A stretch of 64,000 nucleotides of DNA, taken from Fagopyrum homotropicum. Lineage: Eukaryota; Streptophyta; Magnoliopsida; Caryophyllales; Polygonaceae. Both the position numbers and the translations under genes were made by a program. The notes under the pieces were generated by a model. The model worked only from the letters and a program-made list of their open reading frames with translations. It did no database searches and had not been told where the DNA came from. This document shows, one piece after another, positions 1-11,700 of this stretch (its first letter is position 1; each line of letters begins with the position of its first letter). The stretch covers positions 138,794,320-138,858,319 of the forward strand of contig BSWB01000003.1 in assembly GCA_033239125.1 (NCBI GenBank), written 5' to 3'.

Positions 1-1950
1 TCGGTGAAAGGGATAAGAAGTTTCCTAGGACATGTTGGATTTTATAGACGTTTCATTAAGGACTTTTCTAAGATATCAAAACCTCTTACTAATCTATTGA
101 TGAAGGATGCGGTTTTTGAGTTTTCACAGGAATGTTTGGATGCGTTTAACACCATTCGGCAAACTCTAATTTCAGCACCTATTATCCAACCTCCAGATTG
201 GACTCTCCCCTTCGAGATTATGTGTGATGCTAGTGACGTAGCAATTGGAGCTGTTCTTGGACAACGAAAGGAAGGGCGAACCCATGCAATATACTATGCT
301 AGCAAGACGCTAGATGAAGCGCAGCTCAACTACGCCACTACCGAGAAAGAATTTCTAGCCATTGTCTATGCTATTGACAAGTTTCGCTCTTATCTTGTAG
401 GTGCAAAGGTGATTGTCTACACGGATCATGCTGCGATCCAGTACCTCCTTGCGAAGAAGGATGCGAAGCCAAGGCTGATTAGATGGATTCTTCTCCTACA
501 AGAATTCGATCTTGAGATCCGCGACAAGAAAGGTTCAGAAAATTCTGTTGCGGATCATTTGAGTCGTCTAACACACCTAGGGGACGACCATCTACCCATT
601 GATGACTCCTTTCCAGACGAACACTTACACATCATCGAGGAGTGCATCAACGTGATCTCCAAAGGTAACGAACCGTGGTTTGCTGATTTTGTTAATTATT
701 TGGTTTGCCAGGAGATACCGCCCGGACTATCCTACGCACAAAAGAAGAAGTTCTTTAAGGACGTCCGGGAATACTATTGGAACGAGCCTCTCCTCTTTAA
801 GAGAGGTCCGGATGGCATCATTCGGCGATGTGTGCCGGAAGATGAGATGCAAAGTGTCATCCGCCATTGTCATTCACTACCTTGTGGAGGACACGCTAGT
901 TCGAACAAGACTAGCGCAAAGGTATTGCAATCTGGATTCTATTGGCCTACTTTATTTAGAGATGTGCAATCCTTTGTTTCTTGCTGCGATGCTTGTCAAA
1001 GAACAGGCAATATTTCTAGAAGGAACGAGATGCCCCTCAACAACATCCAAGAGGTGGAGATTTTCGACGTTTGGGGAGTTGATTTCATGGGACCATTCCC
1101 ATCTTCTTGTGGAAACCAATACATATTATTGGCGGTAGACTACGTTTCTAGATGGGTGGAAGCAATTGCCTCTCCCACAAATGATGCCATGGTGGTGGTT
1201 AAGTTCTTCAACAAGGCCATCTTTCCGCGATTTGGAACACCAAGGACGATCATTAGTGATGGAGGTTCTCACTTCATAGCCCGTCGCTTTGAAGCTCTTC
1301 TAGCTAAGTATGGGGTTACTCACAAGATCGCTACCCCTTATCATCCACAAACTAGTGGACAAGTTGAGATCTCAAATAGGGAGATCAAAGGAATTCTAGA
1401 AAAGACGGTTTAAAGGACTAGGAAGGATTGGTCCTTGAAGCTAGATGATGCATTATGGGCGTACCGGACTGCGTACAAGACTCCCATAGGAACCACACCA
1501 TACAACCTTGTGTATGTGAAGTCTTGTCACTTGCCGGTGGAGCTGGAGCACAAAGCGTTTTGGGCTATCAAGTGGCTAAATTTCGGCATAAAGGAAGCGG
1601 GAGAGAAGCGTCTCCTAGACATCAATGAGCTGGATGAACTCCGCTTGAACGCCTATGAAAACGCCAAGATCTACAAGGAAAGAGCAAAGCGTTGGCATGA
1701 TAAGCATATCATCCCAAAGGACTTCAAAGAAGGAGATCAAGTTCTCCTCTTTAATTCAAGACTTCGCCTCTTTCCAGGTAAGCTTAAATCCCGTTGGACC
1801 GGACCTTTTCTAATTAAGCGTATTTTCCCCCATGGTTCAGTTGAAGTATGGGGTGAAGCAAGCGGAAGTTTTAAGGTGAACGGCCAACGACTAAAGAAGT
1901 ATACGCCTGAACTCCAAACTGAGGAGTTTGCGCCTACCGCACTCGAATAA
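1..1950 (+). pseudogene. pol: Element A pol: end of RT, RNase H and integrase, one nonsense codon
   Basis: The frame is open from the window edge. RNase H shows CDASDVAIGAVLGQ, YTDHAAIQYLL and ADHLSR. Integrase follows, with an HHCC zinc-binding region (RHCHSLPCGGH and CCDACQRTG) and a DDE core: Asp in VDFMGPF (near base 1080), Asp in SDGGSHF (near 1258) and Glu in QVEISNRE (near 1365). The C-terminal part contains FPGKLKSRWTGPF, typical of gypsy integrase tails; no chromodomain was recognised. One TAA at 1411-1413 replaces the Ser codon found in C and D (TCA there in C), and the frame then continues to 1950. The same TAA occurs in element B. Unless it is read through, the product loses the integrase C-terminus. 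Confidence 0.92.
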
Positions 1951-2780
1951 GTGCGAGACTGGTCTAGCTACGGACCTTAAACAAAGCGCTTCTTGGGAGG
2001 CAACCCAAGGTATTGCATTTTCGTTTTTGTTTTCGATTAATAGTTTAGCTTAGAATAGACGTTTTTGCTTTGTTTTTGCCTCGATTTCTTCCGGTATGTT
2101 CGTGTTTTTGGTTGTAGGACCGATGGAAAAGGAAAAGAGAAGGATGATGTTGAAGAAAAGTGACGAAATTTGGACTTTGAAGCTTTACAGAAGGTTCCAC
2201 GGTCTAAATTACGGTCGTCATACGCTACAGTGGCCGTAATTCCCAAAAGCCTTTGAAAAATCACCAAAACCACGGTTCCGTACATTTCCACGGCCGTGGA
2301 ACACCCCGACCGACCGTGATTTTCAAAATTTTGCCTGCGACTATATGAAACCACATTCTTCACAAATCCATCCCAAAAACCCCTCTTTCCACGACCTAAG
2401 TGCCGAAACACCACGACCTCCTCAAAATCTTCGTTTCTTAATCGTTTCTAACGATTCTTCTTCCCAAACTGCAGCAAATTCAACCACAAACAACATCCAA
2501 GCGACGAATCGAACAGAAATTCATCAACAAACTCGCATTTCGGATTTTTCAATCCGAAAAAGAGGTTATTTCTTTCTTCTTGATTCTCGCCAATTTGGTT
2601 CGTTTTTGCTATAGATTTTTAGGAAGAACTGATAGAGACTGGAAGGAATTAGACTAGGACTGCTTGTTGTGGTGATTGCTTGTGAATTTGCTGAGATTCG
2701 TGAAATTCTGGGACGAATCACGGCCTCTGGGTAAACCACGGCCGTAATTCTTGAAGAACAGACCGTAATTTTGGTGTAGA
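1951..2780 (+). other. Leader between integrase and env-like gene, element A
   Basis: These 830 bases hold no ORF like a known protein. They contain the hairpin and two clusters of the ACGGCCGT-type palindromic motif (about 2195-2330 and 2710-2775). The corresponding region in B, C and D has the same order. It may carry the promoter or splice acceptor for the env-like ORF, but no signal was proven. Confidence 0.6.
1992..2009 (+). other. Conserved post-integrase hairpin, element A
   Basis: CTTGGGAGGCAACCCAAG forms a perfect 6-base-pair stem with an AGGCAA loop, about 40 bases after the integrase stop. The same 18 bases are present at the matching place in B, C, D and the non-autonomous E. The function is unknown; a role as an RNA signal such as splicing, translation of the downstream ORF or packaging is inference. 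Confidence 0.75.
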
Positions 2781-4325
2781 ATGGATTTCGTAAGGAGAAT
2801 GTCGGGAAGGATAAAAGAGAAGAAGGGAGAGCAGAATAAGAAAAGGAAGGGCAATCCTTCCTCCTCCTCATCCTCTAGGGCACCACCAACCTCTTCACCT
2901 TCACTACCATCCTCACCTTCACCTCCATCTTCACCTCCTCACCCTAGAGTCCCGACCATACATGAGAACCATCTTGGTGCATTTGAGAGGATCACGGAGA
3001 GGGCAGTGATTGGCCCTAGATACTTGTTGTTGGAGGATCTAGTTCCTCTCAACATTGTTGATGACCTTACATGGCTCTTGGATAGAGCCGGATTACTTGT
3101 CTTCACGAACAATCGTGAAGACGCCTATGAGGAGATCACCCGGGAGGTTGTGACATCTTTTGAGCACAGCCACGCAGATAGGACCGTCTCTTTCCGCCTC
3201 ATGGAAAGAGACTACCATTTGAGTATTGTTGAGTTTGGGACTATTTCTGGATTTCATGAGACCTTCAATGGTCGATTTCCGAGTGGAGTTTACCCTAAGG
3301 ATTTTTGGAAGGAAGTTGCAATGATTTACGCCGACAAGGACCGTTGGCAACCCACTGATACCAAGGCTAGATTGATGTACCATCTAGCCTTGAAGATAGC
3401 TCACCGTGTTCTTTCGGAGTGTCTCTTTCCTAGGACGGAGACGCCCCAAAAGATCAAGACGGTTGAGCTATTCTTGCTCTATTGTATGCTTTATGGGCGC
3501 CGTGCAGATTGTGCTACTCTCTTGGCTGCTACGATGAGCAAGCTCAAGAACAAGAAGAAGGGGAACATCGGGTATGGTGGGATAGTTACCCACATTGCTA
3601 GGAGTTTTGGTGTGGATTTTTCTGCTTGCACCCGCATACCGGCCGTTCCTTTAGGTCTACATGCATTCATGGTTAGGGGTCTCATTTTCCCCACACATGG
3701 AGGTCCGCCTTATGCGGGGATGCCTTGGGAGAGTAGGACAGGTAGGGGTATAGAGTGGCTGCCGGAGTGGAAGGAGACGTTCGCTGCGATGCATGCGAAC
3801 AGGATAGTAGCTCCCCCTTACGTCCCACCACCGGTTGTCGAGGAGGAGGATATGGGAGATCAGTTTGAGAGTGGAGGAGTAGTTGAGGAGGAGTTTGGCA
3901 CGTTTCCGGATCAGCCGGAGGCGGCCCCAGATGTACCTAGACGTTCACCACGTCCAGCTAGAGCTTCAGGCTCGTCATCTCGCCGCGCTAGCGTGAGTGA
4001 GAGGCCTACGTGGATGACCACACCTCCCACATGGTATGGCATTCCCCCTCCTTGGTCCACGGAGCAGCCAGCAGCACCACCACCAGCACCAGCACCATCC
4101 GACGCCCCAGCATGGTACAGTCACGCCCCGGGATGGTACGAGCAGATGCCGGATTGGGCTACCGGACTTTCAGAGAGAGTAGGAGCGTTGGAGATCCGGG
4201 CCGACGCTAGAGACGGACGCCTCGACGACCTCGACCACATGATGAGGGACGTCTACCGCCAGCAGTTTGGGCGGCACTACGACTCCGGCTTCTCCCCATT
4301 CCCGCCTCCTCCGGCGCCGCAGTGA
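2781..4325 (+). CDS. Athila ORF1/env-like protein, element A, intact 514 codons
   Basis: The frame is open from ATG (MDFVRRMSGRIKEKK) to TGA. Residues 1-30 are basic, 33-60 are a Ser/Pro-rich spacer, and about 60-340 match the core of the ATHILA ORF-1 / plant retrotransposon ORF1 family as I recognise it (KARLMYHLALKIAHRVLSEC, ELFLLYCMLYGRRADC, GNIGYGGIVTHIARSFG). The C-terminal third is acidic, then Arg/Ser-rich, then has Trp/Pro repeats (PTWYG, PAWYS, PGWYEQ) and a coiled-coil-like end before a Pro-rich tail. No signal peptide or convincing transmembrane helix is visible, so the envelope label is positional only. Compared with C and D it lacks about nine residues (YSIMAGRHN region), an in-frame deletion. 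Function is unknown. Confidence 0.85.
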   Translation: MDFVRRMSGRIKEKKGEQNKKRKGNPSSSSSSRAPPTSSPSLPSSPSPPSSPPHPRVPTIHENHLGAFERITERAVIGPRYLLLEDLVPLNIVDDLTWLLDRAGLLVFTNNREDAYEEITREVVTSFEHSHADRTVSFRLMERDYHLSIVEFGTISGFHETFNGRFPSGVYPKDFWKEVAMIYADKDRWQPTDTKARLMYHLALKIAHRVLSECLFPRTETPQKIKTVELFLLYCMLYGRRADCATLLAATMSKLKNKKKGNIGYGGIVTHIARSFGVDFSACTRIPAVPLGLHAFMVRGLIFPTHGGPPYAGMPWESRTGRGIEWLPEWKETFAAMHANRIVAPPYVPPPVVEEEDMGDQFESGGVVEEEFGTFPDQPEAAPDVPRRSPRPARASGSSSRRASVSERPTWMTTPPTWYGIPPPWSTEQPAAPPPAPAPSDAPAWYSHAPGWYEQMPDWATGLSERVGALEIRADARDGRLDDLDHMMRDVYRQQFGRHYDSGFSPFPPPPAPQ

Positions 4326-5675
4326 TTAGATGCATGACCGTTCGTTTTAGACATTCCCGCCACCACTTTGTGAGTCTCTTTTTCTTTTCTTCTTTTTCTT
4401 CTTTCTTTTGAACATTAGGGACAATGTTCGTCCTAAGTATGGGGTGGGATGTACTAAAAAGTTTGTAATAACTCTACTTACTATGTTCGCTTTCATTTGA
4501 GACTATCGTTGCATTTTCATTATGTGTTGCACGTTTCCTTATTGCATTGCATGAAAATTGACTTGAAAAACCCATAAAAATTGAAAAATTTTGAAAATTT
4601 TGAGCTTCTAATGAATTGAGATGAATTCCATGATAATCACTACTTGTGAATTGAGTTTGATGACAATTGCATGCTTAAATGAATTGTGAATTGAAAAGAA
4701 TTTGAATGAATGAATTATACCTCTTTTGCAAGTTTCATAACGTGATTATGTTACCTAAATCATGCTAGGAAATTGAAGTTGAAATCACGTTATAAGTTCC
4801 TATACTTCTTGTTGAAATGATTAAGGCAATTCGATACTTTCTTTTTTCTTTCTTTGATCATCTAGCTCCTCATTGAAATATTAGCCTCCTTTACCTATCC
4901 GGGGATTTGGAGAAGTGAATGAGAAAAAGGCATGTTTGATGTGGGAGGGCCATGAAAGCAATACTTTGCATTCAAAGGAATAGAAAGAAATTATAGGTTT
5001 GGGGAAGTCAATCATGATGATGAGTAACTCGGCACCATTCACATAGCCGAGTGTTTGTGTCTTGCCAAAGTCGGATTGAGCGATATTCCTAGCGGATTAT
5101 GGTATGTGCGCTAAGGGTTTGAGGCATCTCTTGAAAAATTGAGAAACGCCGATTTCCTAGGCTTCGGTTTTTGTGCACCTCTATCCATAACTCCAAAAGT
5201 AAAGTCAAAAAAAAAATGAAAAGAAGAGAGCGAAGCTCTAAGTTGAAGTGTTGCGGAAACCGCAAAAGAAGAAGAAGGTAGATGTCCACTTTCCCGGATT
5301 TATGCACCACTTTCCCTTAAAGTTTTCCCTTCCCTTCCATATTCTAAACCTTTTCTTTGAAAGTCCTTAAGATCAAAAGAATGTTATATGACTTGGTGAT
5401 CTAAATTGAAGTTTTTTGTGATTGATTTTGTTAATGGTTGAAGGTTATAAAGCTTGTTTGGAAGTCAAATTGGTTCATGAATTTTCTTTGCTTTTTACTC
5501 TTCAATTGAGTGTGTGAAAGTTTGATAAACGATTGAAGAAAGGTTTGAGAATGATCTACTCTTTATAAGTCACGTTCATCCAAAAAGAAGGTACACATAT
5601 TTCATCCTAACTCTTGTTTAAAGCTTTTTGCAAGACCTTGCTTAGGGACAAGCAAGTGTTAAGTATGGGGTTATT
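4326..5675 (+). other. 3' non-coding region of element A with two purine tracts and a conserved block
   Basis: An internal purine tract, AAGTATGGGGTGGG, lies at 4435-4448 just after the env-like gene, preceded by GGGACAATG. The terminal tract AAGTATGGGGTTATT at 5661-5675 directly precedes the LTR and is preceded by GGGACAAGCAAG. Between them, about 4860-5210 is strongly conserved in C, D and E. An antisense ORF over this block is not conserved in frame, so the block looks non-coding. Confidence 0.7.
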
Positions 5676-7443
5676 TGTTAGCATGAAATATTGTGATATT
5701 TTAGGCACGTTTTCTAAACGTATTTGATTCATATTGATAGTCTTTGATTGAACTTTGCGCATATGTGAGCTAGTATTACCTATATTGTCGATATGGATGT
5801 CTACACTAGTTCTATGTTGATTATAGGTGATTTGGAGCTATTTCCGAACGGAATCGAGAGAAGGAGAGTTGATTTGATATGTCCATAGATTGAGAACATT
5901 CTTTGGAAGCAAATTGGAGTTTTAGCTTGAGGAATGCACGAGGCTAGGGAAGAATCACGTTCTTGCCCTAAACCACGCTCTAAAATACGGCCGTACTACA
6001 AACCACGTTTGGTTCCACGGCCGTGGAACCTTGCAAAAGAGGCGTGATGCATTCCAATAACTATTACGGCCGTGAGATACATGGTACAAACCGTGACCTA
6101 ATCCACGCCCTAAATTACGGTCGTGGGAACTTCCACGACCGTGATCTTGGCGGATCTTTTCGCCACACTTTGAAGCCACGATCTTTTGAAGATTGGGCCG
6201 GGCCGATATTTTATCTTGCCCTATAAGAAGACAGACGAAGCAACATTTCGGGGGGCATCGCTAAGCATCATTCACCCCCGCTTAGACGCATTCTGCGACC
6301 TCGTTCTAGACCTTGGCTTACGCCTTTGCTTAGCGGCATTTACATCTCGTTGGAGATCAAAGTCCGAGTTAGGATTTACCCTAATCCCGCACTTTTGGTG
6401 GAGATTGCTGTTGAGATTTCCGGATTGACGGAAGATCGAAGCTTTTTGGAAGATTGTTGCAAGAAGATTTCTCTTCTTGTTTAGGTTTGATTTAGAAGAC
6501 AGATTGACATCCCGTTCTTCCTTCTTTCCTAAGGTTGTGATTGTTTGTTTTATTCCGAATCCTTTGACAATACTTGTTCTCTTTGTGACTTTGAGATTGG
6601 TTTGAAGATTATTGAAAGTTCTTGAAAGTTTTCATCTTTCTATCTTTTAATTCTTGAATTGATATCAACATGACTGTTATTGGCTAAAAACCCTTAACAA
6701 TTCTAAGGTGAAGGGTTGATAGTTGTGGCTTAGATGATGATAGATCGATCGTAAACAGATTAGACCCTGAGAGTTAGAGAGAATCGCCGACAACCTTAAA
6801 TTACGGTCTGTTCTTGAGTCCACAGCCGTGGAACCTCAAGAACTAACCGTGATTTCCCTTAAGTCTACGAGTTTGCTTTTACTTTAATCCAAAGTTAAAG
6901 ATTTGCTTTAACTTAGTTTAGACTTGTCTTTTCTAGGTGGTAGTGAAGCCTCAACAACCTCTACCTCGATTGTGAGTGTCATAACCTCAATCGGTTTAGT
7001 TAGTCTTGATCCTTGGGTTACAAGTTTGGGTATTTGACATAAATTCTTGCCTTTAGAATCTTTCTATATTGAGCCTCAACAACCTGTATAGGGAGTTTCT
7101 TGTAGGTGAGTTACATAAGGTTTTTGGAACTTCACCGTACGATTACCTTACTTTAGTATACCTTTGCATATCTCAACTCTGTCTTTATATCATTAAGTAT
7201 GTCTTGAATCGATTGCCACAGCTGGATACTTGGATCTTTAGGATTGTTGTTTTCCCAATATTTGCAAAACTCTCATATTTACTCGCTTGATAATCTGCAA
7301 TTGAATTTGTTCCCACCCAAATCCCTGTGTTCGATACTCTGGAATTCTTGCTTAACTACGTCGATCCGTACACTGCGGGTTCGCTGCTTGATTCTAGTTT
7401 TATAAATTTAAAGCTTATTTGCACACACCTTTAGGGGCGAACA
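5676..7443 (+). repeat. 3' LTR of element A (1768 bp)
   Basis: It starts TGTTAGCATG and ends GGGGCGAACA (TG...CA). U3 contains many ACGGCCGT-type motifs, including the perfect 20-base palindrome GGTTCCACGGCCGTGGAACC at 6011-6030. A TATA-like TATAAGA is at 6222-6228. The U5 end is nearly identical to the LTRs of B, C and D. Confidence 0.93.
6222..6228 (+). promoter_or_regulatory. LTR TATA box, element A
   Basis: TATAAGA follows GCCC at the place where B and D carry TATAAAAAG and C carries TATAAAAGG. Conserved position in five LTRs supports a promoter; the start site was not determined. Confidence 0.6.
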
Positions 7444-8066
7444 CTAGCCTTGGTGTCAGCGGGCTGCTAGCGGTCCTCGCTAGCGTTAATCATTGCCACC
7501 TCCTCCCAAAAATCCTTGGCGTAAACGCCACTAGGAAAGCTACCGTTAAAGGTCTCCTGAAACCCGAAAATGGTCCCAAACTCACGGATGCTAAAATGGT
7601 AGTCTCTTTCCATGAGACGGAAAGAGACGGTCCTGTCTACATGGCTGTGCTCAAAAGATGTCACAACCTCCCGTGTAATCTCCTCATAAGCGTCTTCTCG
7701 GATAGCCGAGAAGACAATAAGTCCGGCTCTATCCAAGAGCCAAGTGAGGTCATCAACTATGTTGAGAGGAGCTAGATCCTCCAACAACAAGTATCTAGGG
7801 CCAATCACAGGCCTTTCCTTGATCCTCTCGAGTGTATCGAGGTGATCATCATGTATGGTCGGGACTCTAGGGCTAGGGGGTGAGGGTGAGGAAGGTGATG
7901 ATGGAGGTGAAGGGGAAGAGGGTGGTGGTGCCCTAGAGGATGAGGAAGAGGAGGGATTACCCTTCCTCTTCTTGTTCTGGTTATCCTTCTTCTCTTTGAT
8001 TCTCCCCGAAACTCTCCTCACAAAATCCATTTTGTTCAAAATTACGGGCTGTTCTATGGAAACCAA
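7444..8066 (-). pseudogene. Athila ORF1/env-like gene of element B, truncated by element A
   Basis: From MDFVRRVSGRIKEKK (near 8030) the protein runs through the Ser/Pro spacer and the start of the ATHILA ORF-1 core, ending with a TAG at 7467-7469 where A and C have TGG (Trp). Element D has the same TAG. About 23 more bases continue the homologous frame before the element A junction. The C-terminal about 310 codons are missing here. The gene was therefore already broken before A inserted. Confidence 0.88.
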
Positions 8067-8771
8067 GGCCGTAATTCCTCCAGAGACCGTAATTCGTCTC
8101 AGAAAGTCGCAAATCTCAGCGAATCAACAATCAATCTCCACAACAAGCAGTCCTAATCTATTTTTCGGATTGAAAAATCCGAATTGCGCGTTTGTTGGTG
8201 AATTTCCGCTCGATTTGTCGCTTGGATCTTGTTGGTGGTCGAGTTTGCTTCAGTTTAGGAGGAAGAATCGTTAAAAACGATTAATAAACGAGGATTTGAG
8301 AGAGGGTCGTGGATTTCTGCTATTAGGGCGTGGAAGAGGGGTTTTTGGGATGATTTTTGTGAAGAATGTGGTTTATATAGTCACAGGCAAAATTTTTTAA
8401 AATCACGGTCTGTCGGGGTGTTCCACGGCCGTGGAAGTGTACGGAACCGTGGTTTTGGTGATTTTTCAAAGGCTTTTGGAAATTACGGTCACTGTAGCTG
8501 TCACGACCGTGGTTTAGGCCGTGGAACTCTCTGTAAAGCTCCAAAGTCCAAATTTCGTCACTTTTCTTCAACATCATCCTCTCCTTTTCCTTTTCCATCG
8601 TTCCTACATCCAAAAACACGAACATACCGGAAGAAATCGAAGGCAAAAACAAAGTAAAAACGTCTATTCTAAGCTAAGTTATAAGTCAAAAACAAAAACG
8701 AGAATGCAATACCTTGGGTTGCCTCCCAAGAAGCGCTTTGTTTAAGGTCCGTATCTAGACCAATCTCGCAC
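8067..8771 (-). other. Leader between integrase and env-like gene, element B, with hairpin at 8713-8730
   Basis: On the minus strand the exact CTTGGGAGGCAACCCAAG hairpin occupies 8713-8730, about 40 bases past the integrase stop. ACGGCCGT-type motifs cluster at 8400-8530 and 8040-8100. No gene is supported. Confidence 0.65.
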
Positions 8772-11700
8772 TTATTCGAGTGCGGTAGGCGCGAACTCCT
8801 CAGCTTGGAGTTCCGGCGTATACTTCTTGAGTCGTTGGCCGTTCACCTTAAAAGTTCCGCTCGCTTCACCCCATACTTCAACTGCACCATGGGGGAAAAT
8901 ACGCTTAATTAGAAAAGGTCCGGTCCAACGAGATTTAAGCTTACCTGGAAAGAGACGAAGCCTTGAATTGAAGAGGAGAACTTGATCTCCTTCTTTGAAG
9001 TCCTTTGGAATGATATGCTTATCATGCCAACGCTTTGCTCTCTCCTTATAGATCTTAGCGTTTTCATAAGCATTCAAGCGGAGTTCATCCAGCTCATTGA
9101 TGTCTAGGAGACGCTTCTCTCCCGCTTCCTTCATGCTGAAGTTCAACCACTTGATAGCCCAAAACGCTTTGTGCTCCAACTCTACCGGCAAGTGACAAGA
9201 CTTCCCATACACAAGGTTGTATGGTGTGGTTCCTATGGGAGTCTTGTACGCAGTCCGGTACGCCCATAATGCATCATCTAGCTTCAAGGACCAATCCTTC
9301 CTAGTCCTTTAAACCGTCTTTTCTAGAATTCCTTTGATCTCCCTATTTGAGATCTCAACTTGTCCACTCGTTTGTGGATGGTAAGGGGTAGCGATCTTGT
9401 GAGTAACCCCATACTTAGCTAGAAGAGCTTCAAAGCGCCGGGCAATGAAGTGAGAACCTCCATCACTAATGATCGTCCTTGGCGTCCCAAATCGCGGGAA
9501 GATGGTCTTGGTGAAGAACTTAACCACCACCATGGCATCATTGGTGGGAGAGGCAATTGCTTCCACCCATCTAGAAACATAATCCACCGCCAATAGTATG
9601 TATTGGTTTCCACAAGAGGATGGGAATGGTCCCATGAAATCGACTCCCCAAACGTCGAAAATCTCCACCTCTTGGATGTTGTTGAGGGGCATCTCATTCC
9701 TCCTAGAGATATTGTCTGTTCTTTGACAAGCATCGCAGTAAGAAACAAAGGATTGCACATCTCTAAACAAAGTAGGCCAAAAGAATCCAGATTGCAATAC
9801 CTTTGCGCTAGTCTTGTTCGAACTAGCGTGTCCTCCACAAGGTAGTGAATGACAATGACGGATGACACTTTGCATCTCATCTTCCGGTACACATCGCCGG
9901 ATGATGCCATCCGGACTTTTCTTGAAGAGGAGAGGCTCGTTCCAATAGTATTCCCGGACGTCCTTAAAGAACTTCTTCCTTTGTGCGTAGGATAGTCCGG
10001 GCGTTATCTCCTGACAAACCAAATAGTTAACAAAATCAGCAAACCATGGTTCGTTACCTTTGGAGATCACATCGATGCACTCCTCAATAAGGTGTAGGTG
10101 TTCGTCCGGGAAGGAGTCGTCGATGGGTATATGGTCGTCCTCTAGATGTGTTAGGTGACTCAAATGATCCGCAACAGAATTTTCTGAACCTTTCTTGTCG
10201 CGGATCTCAAGATCGAATTCTTGTAGGAGAAGAATCCATCTAATTAGCCTTGGCTTCGCATCTTTCTTCGCAAGGAGGTACCGGATCGCAGCATGATCCG
10301 TGTAGACAATCACCTTTGCACCTACAAGATAAGAGCGAAACTTGTCAATAGCATAGACAATGGCTAAAAACTCTTTTTCGGAAGTGGCGTAGTTGAGCTG
10401 CACTTCATCTAGCGTCTTGCTAGCATAGTATATTGCATGGGTTCGCCCTTCCTTTCGTTGTCCAAGAACAGCTCCAATAGCTACGTCACTAGCATCGCAC
10501 ATAATCTCAAAGGGAAGAGTCCAATCCGGGGGTTGGATAATAGGTGCTGAAATTAGAGCTTGCCGAATGGTGTTAAACGCATCCAAACATTCCTGCGAAA
10601 ACTCAAAAATCGCATCCTTCATCAATAGATTAGTGAGAGGTTTTGATATCTTAGAAAAGTCCTTTATGAAACATCTATAAAATCCAGCATGTCCTAGGAA
10701 ACTTCTTATCCCTTTCACTGAAATTGGGGGAGGAAGCTTCTCTATGGTCTCTATCTTAGCCTTGTCTACTTCTATCCCTCTACTAGAGACTAAGTGGCCT
10801 AATACAATTTCTTCCTTAACCATGAATTGACACTTCTCCCAATTAAGAACTAGGTTAGTGTCTTTACACCTTTGCAAAACAAGAGAAAGGTTAGAAAGGC
10901 AATCGTTAAAAGAGGAACCGTATACGGAGAAGTCGTCCATGAAGACTTCCATGATTTCCTCTACGTATTCGGAGAAGATGGCCATCATGCACCGTTGAAA
11001 GGTGGCTGGGGCGTTGCAAAGCCCAAACGGCATTCTCCTATAAGCAAACGTACCCCATGGGCACGTGAATGTGGTCTTCTCTTGATCATCCGGGTGTATC
11101 GGAATCTGAAAGAAACCACTATAACCGTCAAGGTAGCAAAAATGTGAATGTTGTGCTAACCTTTCAAGCATTTGATCAATGAATGGCAATGGAAAATGAT
11201 CCTTCCGCGTTGCATTGTTGAGCTTGCGGTAGTCTATGCACATCCGCCATCCCGTCACCGTTCGGGTAGGAATGAGTTCGTTGTTTTTGTTGGTGATGAC
11301 CGTCATTCCTCCCTTCTTCGGAACTACTTGAACCGGACTCACCCACTTACTATCGGAGATAGGGTAGATGATATCTGCATCAAGAAGCTTAAGAATTTCC
11401 TTCTTGACAACCTCCTTCATGGTCGGATTCAACCGCCTTTGAGGTTGTCTTGAAGTTCTAAAATCTTCCTCCATTAGTATCTTATGCATGCATAGGGAGG
11501 GTTTAATTCCTACTAAGTCCTCAATAGTATAGCCTATAGCTTTCCTATGTTTCCTAAGGACAATCATGAGCTGATTATGTTCATCTATACTTAGATCGGA
11601 ACTAACAATAACCGGAAAGGTAGAATTAGATCCTAGAAAAGCGTACCTTAGATGAGTAGGAAGTGGTTTGAGTTCCATTGCTTTCGGAGCTTCCAATGAT

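Larger units (their letters stand above)
1..7443 (+). mobile_element. Element A: Athila-type Ty3/gypsy LTR retrotransposon, 3' part
   Basis: The window opens inside this element, at the end of its reverse transcriptase. In order it shows RNase H, integrase, a conserved hairpin, an Athila ORF1/env-like gene, an internal purine tract, the terminal purine tract and a full 3' LTR ending in GGGGCGAACA. The pol sequence and the env-like gene after integrase place it in the Athila lineage. The base after the LTR continues the env-like gene of element B in the opposite orientation, so A is inserted in B. Its 5' LTR, gag and most of RT lie left of the window. The expected target duplication is CTAGC (7444-7448); the left copy cannot be seen. 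Confidence 0.93.

Noticed and set aside
1411..1413. Programmed stop-codon readthrough in integrase
   Set aside because: C and D have a sense codon at this place, so the TAA in A and B is better explained as an inherited mutation.
5089..5310. Antisense small protein over the conserved 3' block
   Set aside because: The matching ORF in D diverges by frame changes in the middle and is absent in C, so protein coding is not conserved.
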